Assembly: GCA_031265645.1 (NCBI GenBank) | Contig: JAISCJ010000031.1 | Span: 1 to 5,069 of the forward strand | Source: Holosporales bacterium | GTDB taxonomy: Bacteria > Pseudomonadota > Alphaproteobacteria > BNTO01 | Direction: 5' to 3' | DNA length: 5,069 bases | In this document: piece after piece, positions 1 to 5,036 of the stretch | How positions within the stretch are numbered: position 1 is the stretch's first letter | Layout: each line of letters starts with the position of its first letter | The notes under the pieces: generated by a model | Told to the model about the DNA's origin: nothing | The model's database searches: none | The model's input: only the letters and a program-made list of their open reading frames with translations | Translations under genes and position numbers: made by a program

Positions 1-161
1 CTTGTGTCCCCGAGGAACCACGTCCAAGCACTGTACCTGTGATACTGATCCTTAGAAAAAGCGTCCCGAATAGCTTGGGTAACAACGCTTTTCCAAAGGT
101 TTTGCTCTGGAATTACGGACACATTTTCTACGGTATCTTTTTGCTTTTTAGTTGCCGTCAT
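1..161 (-). CDS. Small phage protein, N-terminal part (runs off left edge)
   Basis: ATG at 161-159 opens a frame that stays open to the window edge; 53 complete codons are visible. Residues 1-20 are polar and lysine-rich. Residues 21-53 contain NLWKSVVTQAIRDAF followed by an aromatic-rich stretch (YSAWTWFLGDT). This resembles small phage proteins with the pattern L-W-x(5)-Q-A-I-x-D-A then R/W-x-W-L/F, in which a conserved Cys-Ala-Gly segment usually follows; that part would lie outside the window. Its function is unknown to me. The start is well supported: it overlaps the stop of the LAGLIDADG gene as ATGA (158-161), and an AGGAG at 169-173 lies 7 nt upstream, inside the last codons of that gene. 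Translation of the two genes is therefore probably coupled. Confidence 0.75.
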   Translation of the reverse strand, partial: MTATKKQKDTVENVSVIPEQNLWKSVVTQAIRDAFSKDQYHRYSAWTWFLGDT

Positions 162-934
162 ATGCGATCTCCTATGCGAATGGTGCAGTCACCAAGCAGA
201 TACGATTCGATATCGAGATACTGAATAGCCTGGATTCCTGCAGGTTTTATGGTGAATCTTTCAAAATATCTCTTCGGAAAAAGACTAATTTTTCTATGGA
301 TTCGAATTGGAATTTCAGAGAAATCACCATGAATATAGAGACGAGCTACGCACCCGCTAGTTTTAGGATGCCGATTTTCAAATACCGTCAAACCAAGGCT
401 ACGCGCCAAAAACGCAATATCATCAGCAAGTTGCTGCGATGATGTTTTAAAATCGTAATACCTCCCCGCCAAGTAGCCATCGGTGTCCAATAGCCCAGCC
501 AGCAAGGCTTGTCGTGATTTCTTATCTGCAAATAAATACTGTTTTGGTATAAATTTCGTATCGGATTTGTCGTTTCCTAACAAAAGTCCCTGGAAGTATG
601 GATCCAACGGCAATTCAGTTGCCGGAAAGTCCAACGTGGCTTTTGCTAAACTGAACTTTTGCTGTAATTTTCCAGAAAAATCTACGTAATCCTTAGCAGC
701 TAACAAAAGAGGTTCATTCATTTTTGACGTTGCTAGGATCCTTTGATCCAACCCAACTAAGAACGATTCACTCTTTCGTGGTTTAACCTCAAACGCAGGA
801 ACTTTGCGGGTTTCAACGCCTTTCAATGTGATAGGTTGTGACTCAGCCCCAAGCAATATCATGCCTGGTTTTAAGTCAAATTTTGGGCACAACTCACCCG
901 TTGCCAGAATCACCTGGCTCACTATTCTGTTCAT
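158..934 (-). CDS. Stand-alone intein-derived LAGLIDADG endonuclease-like protein, degenerate
   Basis: This 258-residue protein looks like a whole intein body without splicing residues. Residues 6-70 resemble the N-terminal Hint segment (SQVILATG, then LKPGMILLG, then a block-B-like LVGLDQRIL). Residues 109-121 (PLDPYFQGLLLGN) are the first LAGLIDADG helix and 143-153 (ALLAGLLDTDG) the second, followed by a half-domain containing DDIAFLARSLGL. Residues 225-252 end in YLLGDCTI, matching the block F/G region. Inteins normally begin with Cys/Ser, have a block-B His and end in His-Asn. Here Met takes the first position, block B has Gln-Arg and the end is IGDRI, so splicing is not expected. The first catalytic Asp is Asn121, and the usual DNA-binding part between the two helices is almost gone. 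DNA cleavage is doubtful; DNA binding by the second half is possible. SD TAGGAG (943-948) sits 8 nt before ATG. It is the only gene here with a long upstream gap, which fits insertion into the operon. Confidence 0.85.
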   Translation of the reverse strand: MNRIVSQVILATGELCPKFDLKPGMILLGAESQPITLKGVETRKVPAFEVKPRKSESFLVGLDQRILATSKMNEPLLLAAKDYVDFSGKLQQKFSLAKATLDFPATELPLDPYFQGLLLGNDKSDTKFIPKQYLFADKKSRQALLAGLLDTDGYLAGRYYDFKTSSQQLADDIAFLARSLGLTVFENRHPKTSGCVARLYIHGDFSEIPIRIHRKISLFPKRYFERFTIKPAGIQAIQYLDIESYLLGDCTIRIGDRI

Positions 935-1020
935 TTAAAAATCTCCTAAATAAGCCTAAATATTTTTCGAACGCTTATTTTTGCTTCTATTAGGGTGGTT
1001 GGCTGGATTCGTTGTACATA
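935..1020. other. 86-nt gap, the longest clear non-coding stretch in the operon
   Basis: All other clear gene junctions overlap or are 2 nt apart, but this one separates the SSB-like stop from the LAGLIDADG start by 86 nt. It holds the hairpin and SD at 943-980. In the remaining A/T-rich stretch I see no convincing -35/-10 pair and no small gene. It is most simply read as upstream sequence brought in with, or left after, insertion of the LAGLIDADG gene. Confidence 0.6.
943..980 (-). promoter_or_regulatory. Hairpin abutting the Shine-Dalgarno of the LAGLIDADG gene
   Basis: A perfect 8-bp inverted repeat (AAATAAGC at 980-973 and GCTTATTT at 955-948 on the minus strand) encloses a 17-nt loop. 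The downstream arm touches the TAGGAG SD at 948-943. In the mRNA this could hinder or modulate ribosome access to the LAGLIDADG start. RNA hairpins controlling translation are known for several phage homing endonuclease genes; a regulatory role here is inference. The stem is A/T-rich and the loop long, so its stability is modest. Confidence 0.4.
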
Positions 1021-1569
1021 TCAGCCTCTCTTCAATAAAGGCCAAGCGACCTGCATATCTTGGTTTGCCTTGTATTCGGAATATTCCTTCCAATCAGGTG
1101 TAACGACGCATTGAATGCTATTCGCCTTGTTGTATTGCGGGTTTTTAGGTGTTTCTATGCCGACTTTGATTAAAAATTCCAGTCCATCGAACTCCTTGTA
1201 ACTCGCCACTTTGCGAGCATTTTTAGCCGCGTCAGACAAATCTGAAGGCAAGATATTCATTGCAGACTCAAGTACAGCCCGCAATTGCCTAAGGCCTTTC
1301 TCTATCCAATCATTCCCTTGTTCGTTGGAATACACGCCGAATCTATGGAAAATTCGTCGTAAAATGTATGACCCTTCTGTCACAAGCATCATCGTATTTA
1401 AATACAAAGCTCCAGTTCCGCGGGATTTCGTCAGCATTTGCTCTGGGCCATATCCGCCAGAACGCACTGTCATCCTGACGCTCACAATGGTTCCAGCGGG
1501 GATCAACTCATCCTGGGAACCAGCAACATCATTAAAATCCGTTACGAATTCTCTTGCAAAATCACTCAT
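1021..1569 (-). CDS. Putative phage single-strand DNA-binding protein (DUF669-like)
   Basis: The 182-residue protein follows the layout of phage proteins encoded directly after Sak4-like ATPases. It has an N-terminal FNDV with ELIPAGTIVSVRMTVRSGG (residues 21-39), a central strand-rich part with LVTEGSYILRRIF, a helical part with LRQLRAVLESAMNILPSD (93-110), then FDGLEFLIKVGIE (127-139) and VVTPDWKEY (155-163). Family resemblance to DUF669-type proteins, proposed to be SSB-like partners of phage recombinases, is from memory of the pattern; the binding role is inference. The start at 1569 is firm: ATGA overlap with the ATPase stop, with GGGAG (1576-1580) 6 nt upstream. There is no strongly acidic C-terminal tail of the kind that classical bacterial SSBs use for partner binding; it ends PLLKRG. 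Confidence 0.7.
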   Translation of the reverse strand: MSDFAREFVTDFNDVAGSQDELIPAGTIVSVRMTVRSGGYGPEQMLTKSRGTGALYLNTMMLVTEGSYILRRIFHRFGVYSNEQGNDWIEKGLRQLRAVLESAMNILPSDLSDAAKNARKVASYKEFDGLEFLIKVGIETPKNPQYNKANSIQCVVTPDWKEYSEYKANQDMQVAWPLLKRG

Positions 1570-2384
1570 GATGCTCTCCCTTCACATTCGGATTGCTCCA
1601 AATTCTTGCCCAATGGCCTCCTTATTTTTTTCAGAAGATTCCCCAAATGCGCAGGTTCGTTGATGTCCAGCCGACCACTACGATCTTTTGCTGGGTATCC
1701 ACCAGGATTTATTGTTTGGCAAACGAAAATGCGATTTCCATTCGCATCTGCAGTCATCGTTATCACCTCATCCAAGATCCCGGGAATCTCGAGTCCTGTT
1801 TTGGTGCCTTCGCATTGCAGGTGCCAAGTTTGTCGTTGAAACTCATCCGTACGAGGCTCAAGCAACCCGACAAAAATAATGTCTTTATCAGGAATATGCT
1901 GAAATTGGTTTAACCAACCAAGCATTTCTGCGGCGAGCAAGCCATACGCAGCTCGCGTGTCCACTTTGTTTGTCCGATCCAAAACAAATTCAGGTTGTTG
2001 CTTGCACCACTGAAAACAAAGGCGGGAGGCAACGGTTAAACTATCGATAAAGATCACCTGAAATTCGCTAAAATCAATGGTGTTTTCTCTTTGTAAGCTT
2101 TCGAAATGCCGTGCAGAATAAGCTTGGTCAGAGCGCAAAGCAGGGTTTGGTCCGCCGATCAAACAGGCTAAATCCCTGGCTTCTGGCCAAGTTCGTACTG
2201 AAATCGTTGCTCCATGCCAATCTTGAACAGCCAGCAATCCCGCTTCCAAATCTATGCAAAGCGTTGGTTCATCTAGCGTCTTCAGTAAACTCGTTTTTCC
2301 AATTCCAAATCCTCCGAGAACAATCATTTTGATGCCAGACTGTTCCTTTAGGCGTTCATCAACAGTAATAATCTTAAAGGCCAT
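1566..2384 (-). CDS. Sak4-like / AAA_24-type phage recombination ATPase
   Basis: This 272-residue P-loop NTPase has Walker A GGFGIGKTS at residues 24-32, a DLEAG segment at 45-49, and Walker B VIFID at 110-114 followed by SLTVASR. Later family-like segments are TKTGLEIPG and GYPAKDRSGRLD. The arrangement matches the RecA-like AAA_24 group used by phages as Sak4-type single-strand annealing proteins. By that family knowledge it would bind ssDNA with ATP in the cytoplasm and promote annealing, helped by the SSB-like protein encoded next. I chose ATG 2384 because GAGG (2391-2394) lies 6 nt upstream and the Walker A then sits about 24 residues in. An ATG at 2423 would add 13 hydrophobic residues lying entirely within the antirepressor gene. 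The start overlaps the antirepressor end by 11 nt, and the stop overlaps the next ATG (ATGA). Confidence 0.85.
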   Translation of the reverse strand: MAFKIITVDERLKEQSGIKMIVLGGFGIGKTSLLKTLDEPTLCIDLEAGLLAVQDWHGATISVRTWPEARDLACLIGGPNPALRSDQAYSARHFESLQRENTIDFSEFQVIFIDSLTVASRLCFQWCKQQPEFVLDRTNKVDTRAAYGLLAAEMLGWLNQFQHIPDKDIIFVGLLEPRTDEFQRQTWHLQCEGTKTGLEIPGILDEVITMTADANGNRIFVCQTINPGGYPAKDRSGRLDINEPAHLGNLLKKIRRPLGKNLEQSECEGRAS

Positions 2385-3273
2385 GATTAGCCTCAATAAG
2401 GTTAGAGTTGTCATCAATAACATCTGTTATTAATTCTTCGTTTATTTGCGAATCATCCATGTCCTCATTGAGAAAATAATTAACAAAATACTGCTGGCCT
2501 TTGCCTGTGACCTTTGTCGTCTTCGAAATGGTTACGTGTCCATCCGAGTGAGTGATCGCAGCCTCGATAATTCTAAACAAGCCCAATTCCATCGATTTTT
2601 GCGTTGGAGTATTGTAGTCAGTTCCTTTGCGTTTTATTAAAAAGCCATCTTGTCGAAGGCGCTCAAACAGCCTATTTTGGCCGATTTCTATACCATTGCC
2701 TTTGAGTATTTTCGCAAGTTCTCCTATAAGTATGTCTGTATCAGACACAGAAACTGCATCCGCAAAAATAATTTTGGGCTTATCGTGTTCGATCTTGTTT
2801 TCAAGTAGAACCACCTTTGTTTCTAACTCTGCTGCTTGTTTTAACTTTTTACCGTAAGCAATGACAATGTCACCATCCAAAGCAAGAAGGTCTTGCATGC
2901 GTTCTTCTTCAGACAGTTTGTAAACAGAGTAAGAACCAGTTTTGCTGATAGATGGAAGCACATCGTGTGTAATCCAGCGTTTAAATTGCTTCGCGTTTGG
3001 TTTGCGTGACAAAAGGATGATTTGGTAAAAGCCTGACTCGTTAATGATCGTGATTTTCTGCGGTCCACCAAGGGTGTCCATAGTATAGACACCCTTTTCA
3101 TCATCGTCTAACCTGCGAGTAACGTTCCTCGAATTTTCAATCCCAAGTGCTTCGCACACGTCGCTCAGGACAAGCCAAGGCTTGTTTTCTACAATGGCAA
3201 CCCGTATTTCACATTCTTCGAAATAGAACGTGCGAATTTCAGGCGCTATTATTATGTTGTTATTTCCCACCAT
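2374..3273 (-). CDS. Phage antirepressor, Bro-N plus KilAC domains
   Basis: The 299-residue protein has a Bro-N DNA-binding domain at about residues 12-115 (PWLVLSDVCEALGI, RRLDDDEKG, INESGFYQIILLSRKP, FKRWITHDVLPSI). A short linker or coiled coil (about 120-163) follows, then a complete KilAC/ANT domain at about 165-268 (KIIFADAVSVSDTDILIGEL, GIEIGQNRLFERLR, GTDYNTPTQKSMELGLF, KVTGKGQQYF). Residues 269-299 form an acidic tail that I do not recognise. Proteins of this type are thought to relieve repression of lytic genes or regulate phage transcription; the target here is unknown. AAGGAG (3283-3288) is 9 nt before ATG, and the preceding gene stops only 2 nt upstream. The last codons overlap the ATPase start. 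Confidence 0.95.
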   Translation of the reverse strand: MVGNNNIIIAPEIRTFYFEECEIRVAIVENKPWLVLSDVCEALGIENSRNVTRRLDDDEKGVYTMDTLGGPQKITIINESGFYQIILLSRKPNAKQFKRWITHDVLPSISKTGSYSVYKLSEEERMQDLLALDGDIVIAYGKKLKQAAELETKVVLLENKIEHDKPKIIFADAVSVSDTDILIGELAKILKGNGIEIGQNRLFERLRQDGFLIKRKGTDYNTPTQKSMELGLFRIIEAAITHSDGHVTISKTTKVTGKGQQYFVNYFLNEDMDDSQINEELITDVIDDNSNLIEANHGL

Positions 3274-3287
3274 AATTATTTACTCCT
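3270..3287. repeat. Translation-start repeat, copy 1
   Basis: The sequence ccataattatttactcct covers the start codon and SD of the Bro-N/KilAC gene. It is nearly identical to copy 2 at 3932-3948, differing only by one extra base. The match covers the SD-to-ATG spacer, which is normally free to vary, so the two Bro-N genes probably share a duplicated or recombined 5' end. Confidence 0.6.
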
Positions 3288-3935
3288 TCTCTGTTGTCTC
3301 TTAGTGACATGCATTCGCGTATACCCCCTCTCATTATCGGAAGTAATTTGGTAACAAGTTGTTTCGTTAATAGTCGTGAACGCCTGGTGTCTCTGTGGTT
3401 CAGACCTGACGTCGATAATATCGACGACAGCTTTACACCCTATATTCAACATAGCCTTCTTGTCTTTGTTCAATCGCTCTTCTTTTAAATTTGTAAGCAA
3501 CTTTATCCAAGCATCTGGGTCGTTCAAAATGTCATCAATTTTAGACGAGGCAACATATTCTCCATGCTTCCGGATCTGTGGAAGTACTTCATGAGTGACC
3601 CAACGCGTAAACTGTCGAAGTGTTTCTTCTCGGTTCGTAATGTACTCTTTGCTTACACCGCGAGCTTCAGACGGTTGCATCGCAAACAGCATAGAATATA
3701 GTCCTGGTTCATTAACAATAGCCATTTGCTGTACTCCGGATGTGGTCGTAATCGGCGTATACCCCCTCTCATCCTCATCGAGTTGCTGCATTGCGCGGTT
3801 TCGGTTTGTCTCACCAAAAACTTCACACACGTCTTTTGCTACCCACCAAATTTCACCGTTTATTTGAACAGTTCTAATTTCGGTTCCATCATATAAAAGA
3901 GCTTGTAACCCTTTTGTTTCGTTAAAATTCTCCAT
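3276..3935 (-). CDS. Bro-N domain protein lacking a recognisable KilAC domain
   Basis: Residues 10-126 form a Bro-N domain (EIWWVAKDVCEVFGETN, QLDEDERGYTP, IVNEPGLYSMLF, FTRWVTHEVLPQIRKHGEY). An insert at about 87-106 before the RWVTHEVLP motif is a variant I recognise from other Bro-N proteins. Residues 131-154 (KIDDILNDPDAWIKLLTNLK) resemble the linker that normally leads into an effector domain, but none follows. The last 65 residues (155-219) are basic at the end (TKRQQRRSK) and match nothing I know. A second ERGYT at 202-206 is encoded by the same 18 nt as the first at 56-60. The gene may be a truncated antirepressor with a rearranged tail, or a DNA-binding-only relative of its neighbour. 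SD GAGGAG (3944-3949) is 8 nt before ATG; spacers of 2 nt flank the gene on both sides. Confidence 0.85.
   Translation of the reverse strand: MENFNETKGLQALLYDGTEIRTVQINGEIWWVAKDVCEVFGETNRNRAMQQLDEDERGYTPITTTSGVQQMAIVNEPGLYSMLFAMQPSEARGVSKEYITNREETLRQFTRWVTHEVLPQIRKHGEYVASSKIDDILNDPDAWIKLLTNLKEERLNKDKKAMLNIGCKAVVDIIDVRSEPQRHQAFTTINETTCYQITSDNERGYTRMHVTKRQQRRSK
3317..3334. repeat. 18-nt direct repeat, copy 1 (3' end of the shorter Bro-N gene)
   Basis: The sequence gcgtataccccctctcat is identical to 3755-3772 in the same gene and read in the same frame, giving ERGYT at residues 202-206. The copy lies in the unrecognised tail. It may mark a partial internal duplication or a recombination joint. 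Confidence 0.65.
3755..3772. repeat. 18-nt direct repeat, copy 2 (Bro-N domain)
   Basis: This is the same 18 nt as 3317-3334, here encoding ERGYT at residues 56-60, part of the conserved DEDERG stretch of the Bro-N domain. It is presumably the original copy. Confidence 0.65.
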
Positions 3936-3948
3936 AATTATTTCTCCT
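3932..3948. repeat. Translation-start repeat, copy 2
   Basis: The sequence ccataattatttctcct covers the start codon and SD of the shorter Bro-N gene and pairs with the copy at 3270-3287. In both places the preceding gene stops with TAA 2 nt before ATG, so the whole junction is repeated. Confidence 0.6.
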
Positions 3949-4396
3949 CTGAATTGTTAAAACTAAACTCATACCCGCTGACCTTTACTGATCTAGCGGA
4001 CTCGAATATTTTTTGAATACTCTCTGGCCAATTGTTGTACTTGCGTTCTTCTAGCGACAATGCACATTTAACATCTGCTTTATATTCGGGATGTTCGGCT
4101 AAAATACTCGCCAACAGCTCCTGATCCCAATCGACCTTTTTCCGGAAATTGGCTATTACTGTAGTGTTGCCTTCTTGAAGTCGTACCGTTCCCGTATCCT
4201 TTCCTTCTTGGTTCAACATCGCTTTCGCTGTTCCTTCGAAACGCAGCCGCATCGCCTCATTCAGAACCTTTTTCCGCCGTTCTTGCGTTTCAATCGCTTC
4301 CTTCAGTCTTGCCGCTAACGCCTGCAAATCCTGGATCGGAAGGTTGCTGATCTCTTGCACACTTGATTCATCAAGCAATCCTAATGCTATGCACAT
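3938..4396 (-). CDS. Conserved-type small phage protein of unknown function, N-terminal coiled coil
   Basis: The 152-residue protein has a charged helical segment at about 14-60 (IQDLQALAARLKEAIETQER and onward), likely a coiled coil. A KDTGTVRL turn (66-73) and a short strand region (TTVIANFRKKVDWDQELL, 78-95) follow, then a C-terminal part with ERKYNNWPESIQKIFESAR (117-135) and VKVSGYEFSF. I recall phage early-region proteins with the same TGT-x(n)-K-x-V-x-WDQ and final AR-x-VK pattern, but no function is known to me. No catalytic motif, signal peptide or membrane segment is visible. SD GGGAGG (4402-4407) is 5 nt before ATG 4396. The start overlaps the end of the sigma-like gene by 10 nt, so the two are likely co-translated. 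Confidence 0.8.
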   Translation of the reverse strand: MCIALGLLDESSVQEISNLPIQDLQALAARLKEAIETQERRKKVLNEAMRLRFEGTAKAMLNQEGKDTGTVRLQEGNTTVIANFRKKVDWDQELLASILAEHPEYKADVKCALSLEERKYNNWPESIQKIFESARSVKVSGYEFSFNNSEEK

Positions 4397-4983
4397 AAGC
4401 GCCTCCCTGTTCTCACTCCTAAAAAATCCTCACCACTCACGAACTCCTTTAAGGGAGCCAATGCTTGCCGGCAATAATTCACCAGTCCACGCATCCGAGC
4501 TCTGGTAATCCCAAGCTTTTGTGCAACATTTCGTAGAGAATCGTTTTGGATTTCGCCCATGATTTTCCGTAAAAAGACCGGAGATTTACGCAAAAATCGC
4601 TCAACGTCTATCTTTTTCTCGATTTCCTCAGCCCAATTGCTCTCTTCATCGATCAACTTGTTCTCAGGAATCTCGTCCAAATTCGTAAAAAACTGGTCGA
4701 TTTGCCGCTTCTGGCGTGCATGACTCCGTATAATGTCCATGCATGCGTACTTAAGGACTTCCTCAACGAAAGGCTCCATCCTTGCGTTTTCTTTATCGAA
4801 TTTTTCCCAAGTTTCGATAACTGCCAGGATTAGGTCCTGCTGCAAGTCCTGTACGGAACCGCTTTGCAGAGATAACCTACGTTTTAACTTAAATGCATAA
4901 GAAAGAGCTCGCGTTTTAATATGCGCAAACTCTTGTTTTGTAAACCACTCATACCAAATCTCATAAATAAAATGACGGATAAT
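4387..4983 (-). CDS. Phage sigma-70-like RNA polymerase factor, probable ATT start
   Basis: Read from ATT 4983, the frame gives 198 residues. Residues 14-70 (FTKQEFAHIKTRALSYAFKL, then DLQQDLILAVIETWEKFD at 46-63) look like sigma region 2. Residues 149-176 (SLRNVAQKLGITRARMRGL and onward) form a region-4-like helix-turn-helix. The first in-frame ATG/GTG/TTG codon is TTG 4845, but that would cut through the DLQQDL motif and has no usable SD. Upstream codons 4983-4846 clearly continue the family pattern. The only in-frame candidates above them are ATT 4983 and ATC 4980, placed 10 and 13 nt after a perfect AGGAGG (4994-4999); an in-frame TAG lies two codons above the ATT. The product probably directs host RNA polymerase to phage promoters, or acts as a sigma-like DNA-binding regulator. 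Alternatives are a sequence error or frameshift near the start. The family call is fairly safe; the start is not. Confidence 0.7.
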   Translation of the reverse strand: MIRHFIYEIWYEWFTKQEFAHIKTRALSYAFKLKRRLSLQSGSVQDLQQDLILAVIETWEKFDKENARMEPFVEEVLKYACMDIIRSHARQKRQIDQFFTNLDEIPENKLIDEESNWAEEIEKKIDVERFLRKSPVFLRKIMGEIQNDSLRNVAQKLGITRARMRGLVNYCRQALAPLKEFVSGEDFLGVRTGRRLCA

Positions 4984-4984
4984 A

Positions 4985-4993
4985 TGCTATAGT
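4985..4993 (+). promoter_or_regulatory. Possible extended -10 promoter facing right
   Basis: TGCTATAGT on the plus strand is a TGn element plus a 5-of-6 match to TATAAT. It would start transcription near 5000 toward the candidate gene at 5031. There is no -35 match. It faces the possible leftward promoter at 5028-5036. Support is weak. Confidence 0.25.
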
Positions 4994-4999
4994 CCTCCT
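4994..4999 (-). promoter_or_regulatory. Perfect Shine-Dalgarno AGGAGG for the sigma-like gene
   Basis: AGGAGG on the minus strand lies 10 nt before the in-frame ATT at 4983. No ATG, GTG or TTG occurs in any frame at normal spacing; the nearest ATG (4964) is in another frame, 29 nt away, and its frame stops after 25 codons. This supports initiation at a rare codon. Confidence 0.55.
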
Positions 5000-5027
5000 A
5001 GGATGTTTTTCTTCTTCTTACGGTTGG

Positions 5028-5036
5028 ATTATGGCA
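5028..5036 (-). promoter_or_regulatory. Possible extended -10 promoter for the minus-strand operon
   Basis: TGCCATAAT on the minus strand is a TGn element plus a 5-of-6 match to TATAAT. Transcription would start near 5021, giving a leader of about 38 nt to the sigma-like start. No good -35 is present (TCAATC at 17-nt spacing), as can be the case for extended -10 promoters. A short motif like this can occur by chance. Confidence 0.3.

Noticed and set aside
158..934. A splicing-competent intein or split-intein half
   Set aside because: There is no first Cys/Ser, no block-B His, no terminal His-Asn, and stop and start signals fall at both ends, so no extein is joined.
948..980. Rho-independent terminator after the SSB-like gene
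   Set aside because: The stem is A/T-rich with a 17-nt loop and is followed by the SD rather than a U-run, so a translational role is more plausible than termination.
1211..1663. Long plus-strand open frame across the SSB-like gene
   Set aside because: It lies opposite a gene with clear family features, SD and coupled junctions; its translation shows no recognisable motif. The other plus-strand frames between 39 and 3867 are rejected for the same reason.
2385..2423. Upstream ATG 2423 as start of the ATPase
   Set aside because: It would add 13 hydrophobic residues encoded wholly within the antirepressor gene, whereas ATG 2384 has a GAGG at proper spacing.
3276..3480. A hidden KilAC domain in another frame after the shorter Bro-N
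   Set aside because: The +1 frame meets a stop after about 15 codons and the remaining frame stops at its third codon; neither shows KilAC motifs, so a simple frameshift does not explain the missing domain.
4843..4845. TTG 4845 as start of the sigma-like gene
   Set aside because: It would cut through the DLQQDL motif of region 2. The only SD-like sequence nearby (AGGA) ends 1 nt before the codon, too close to work.
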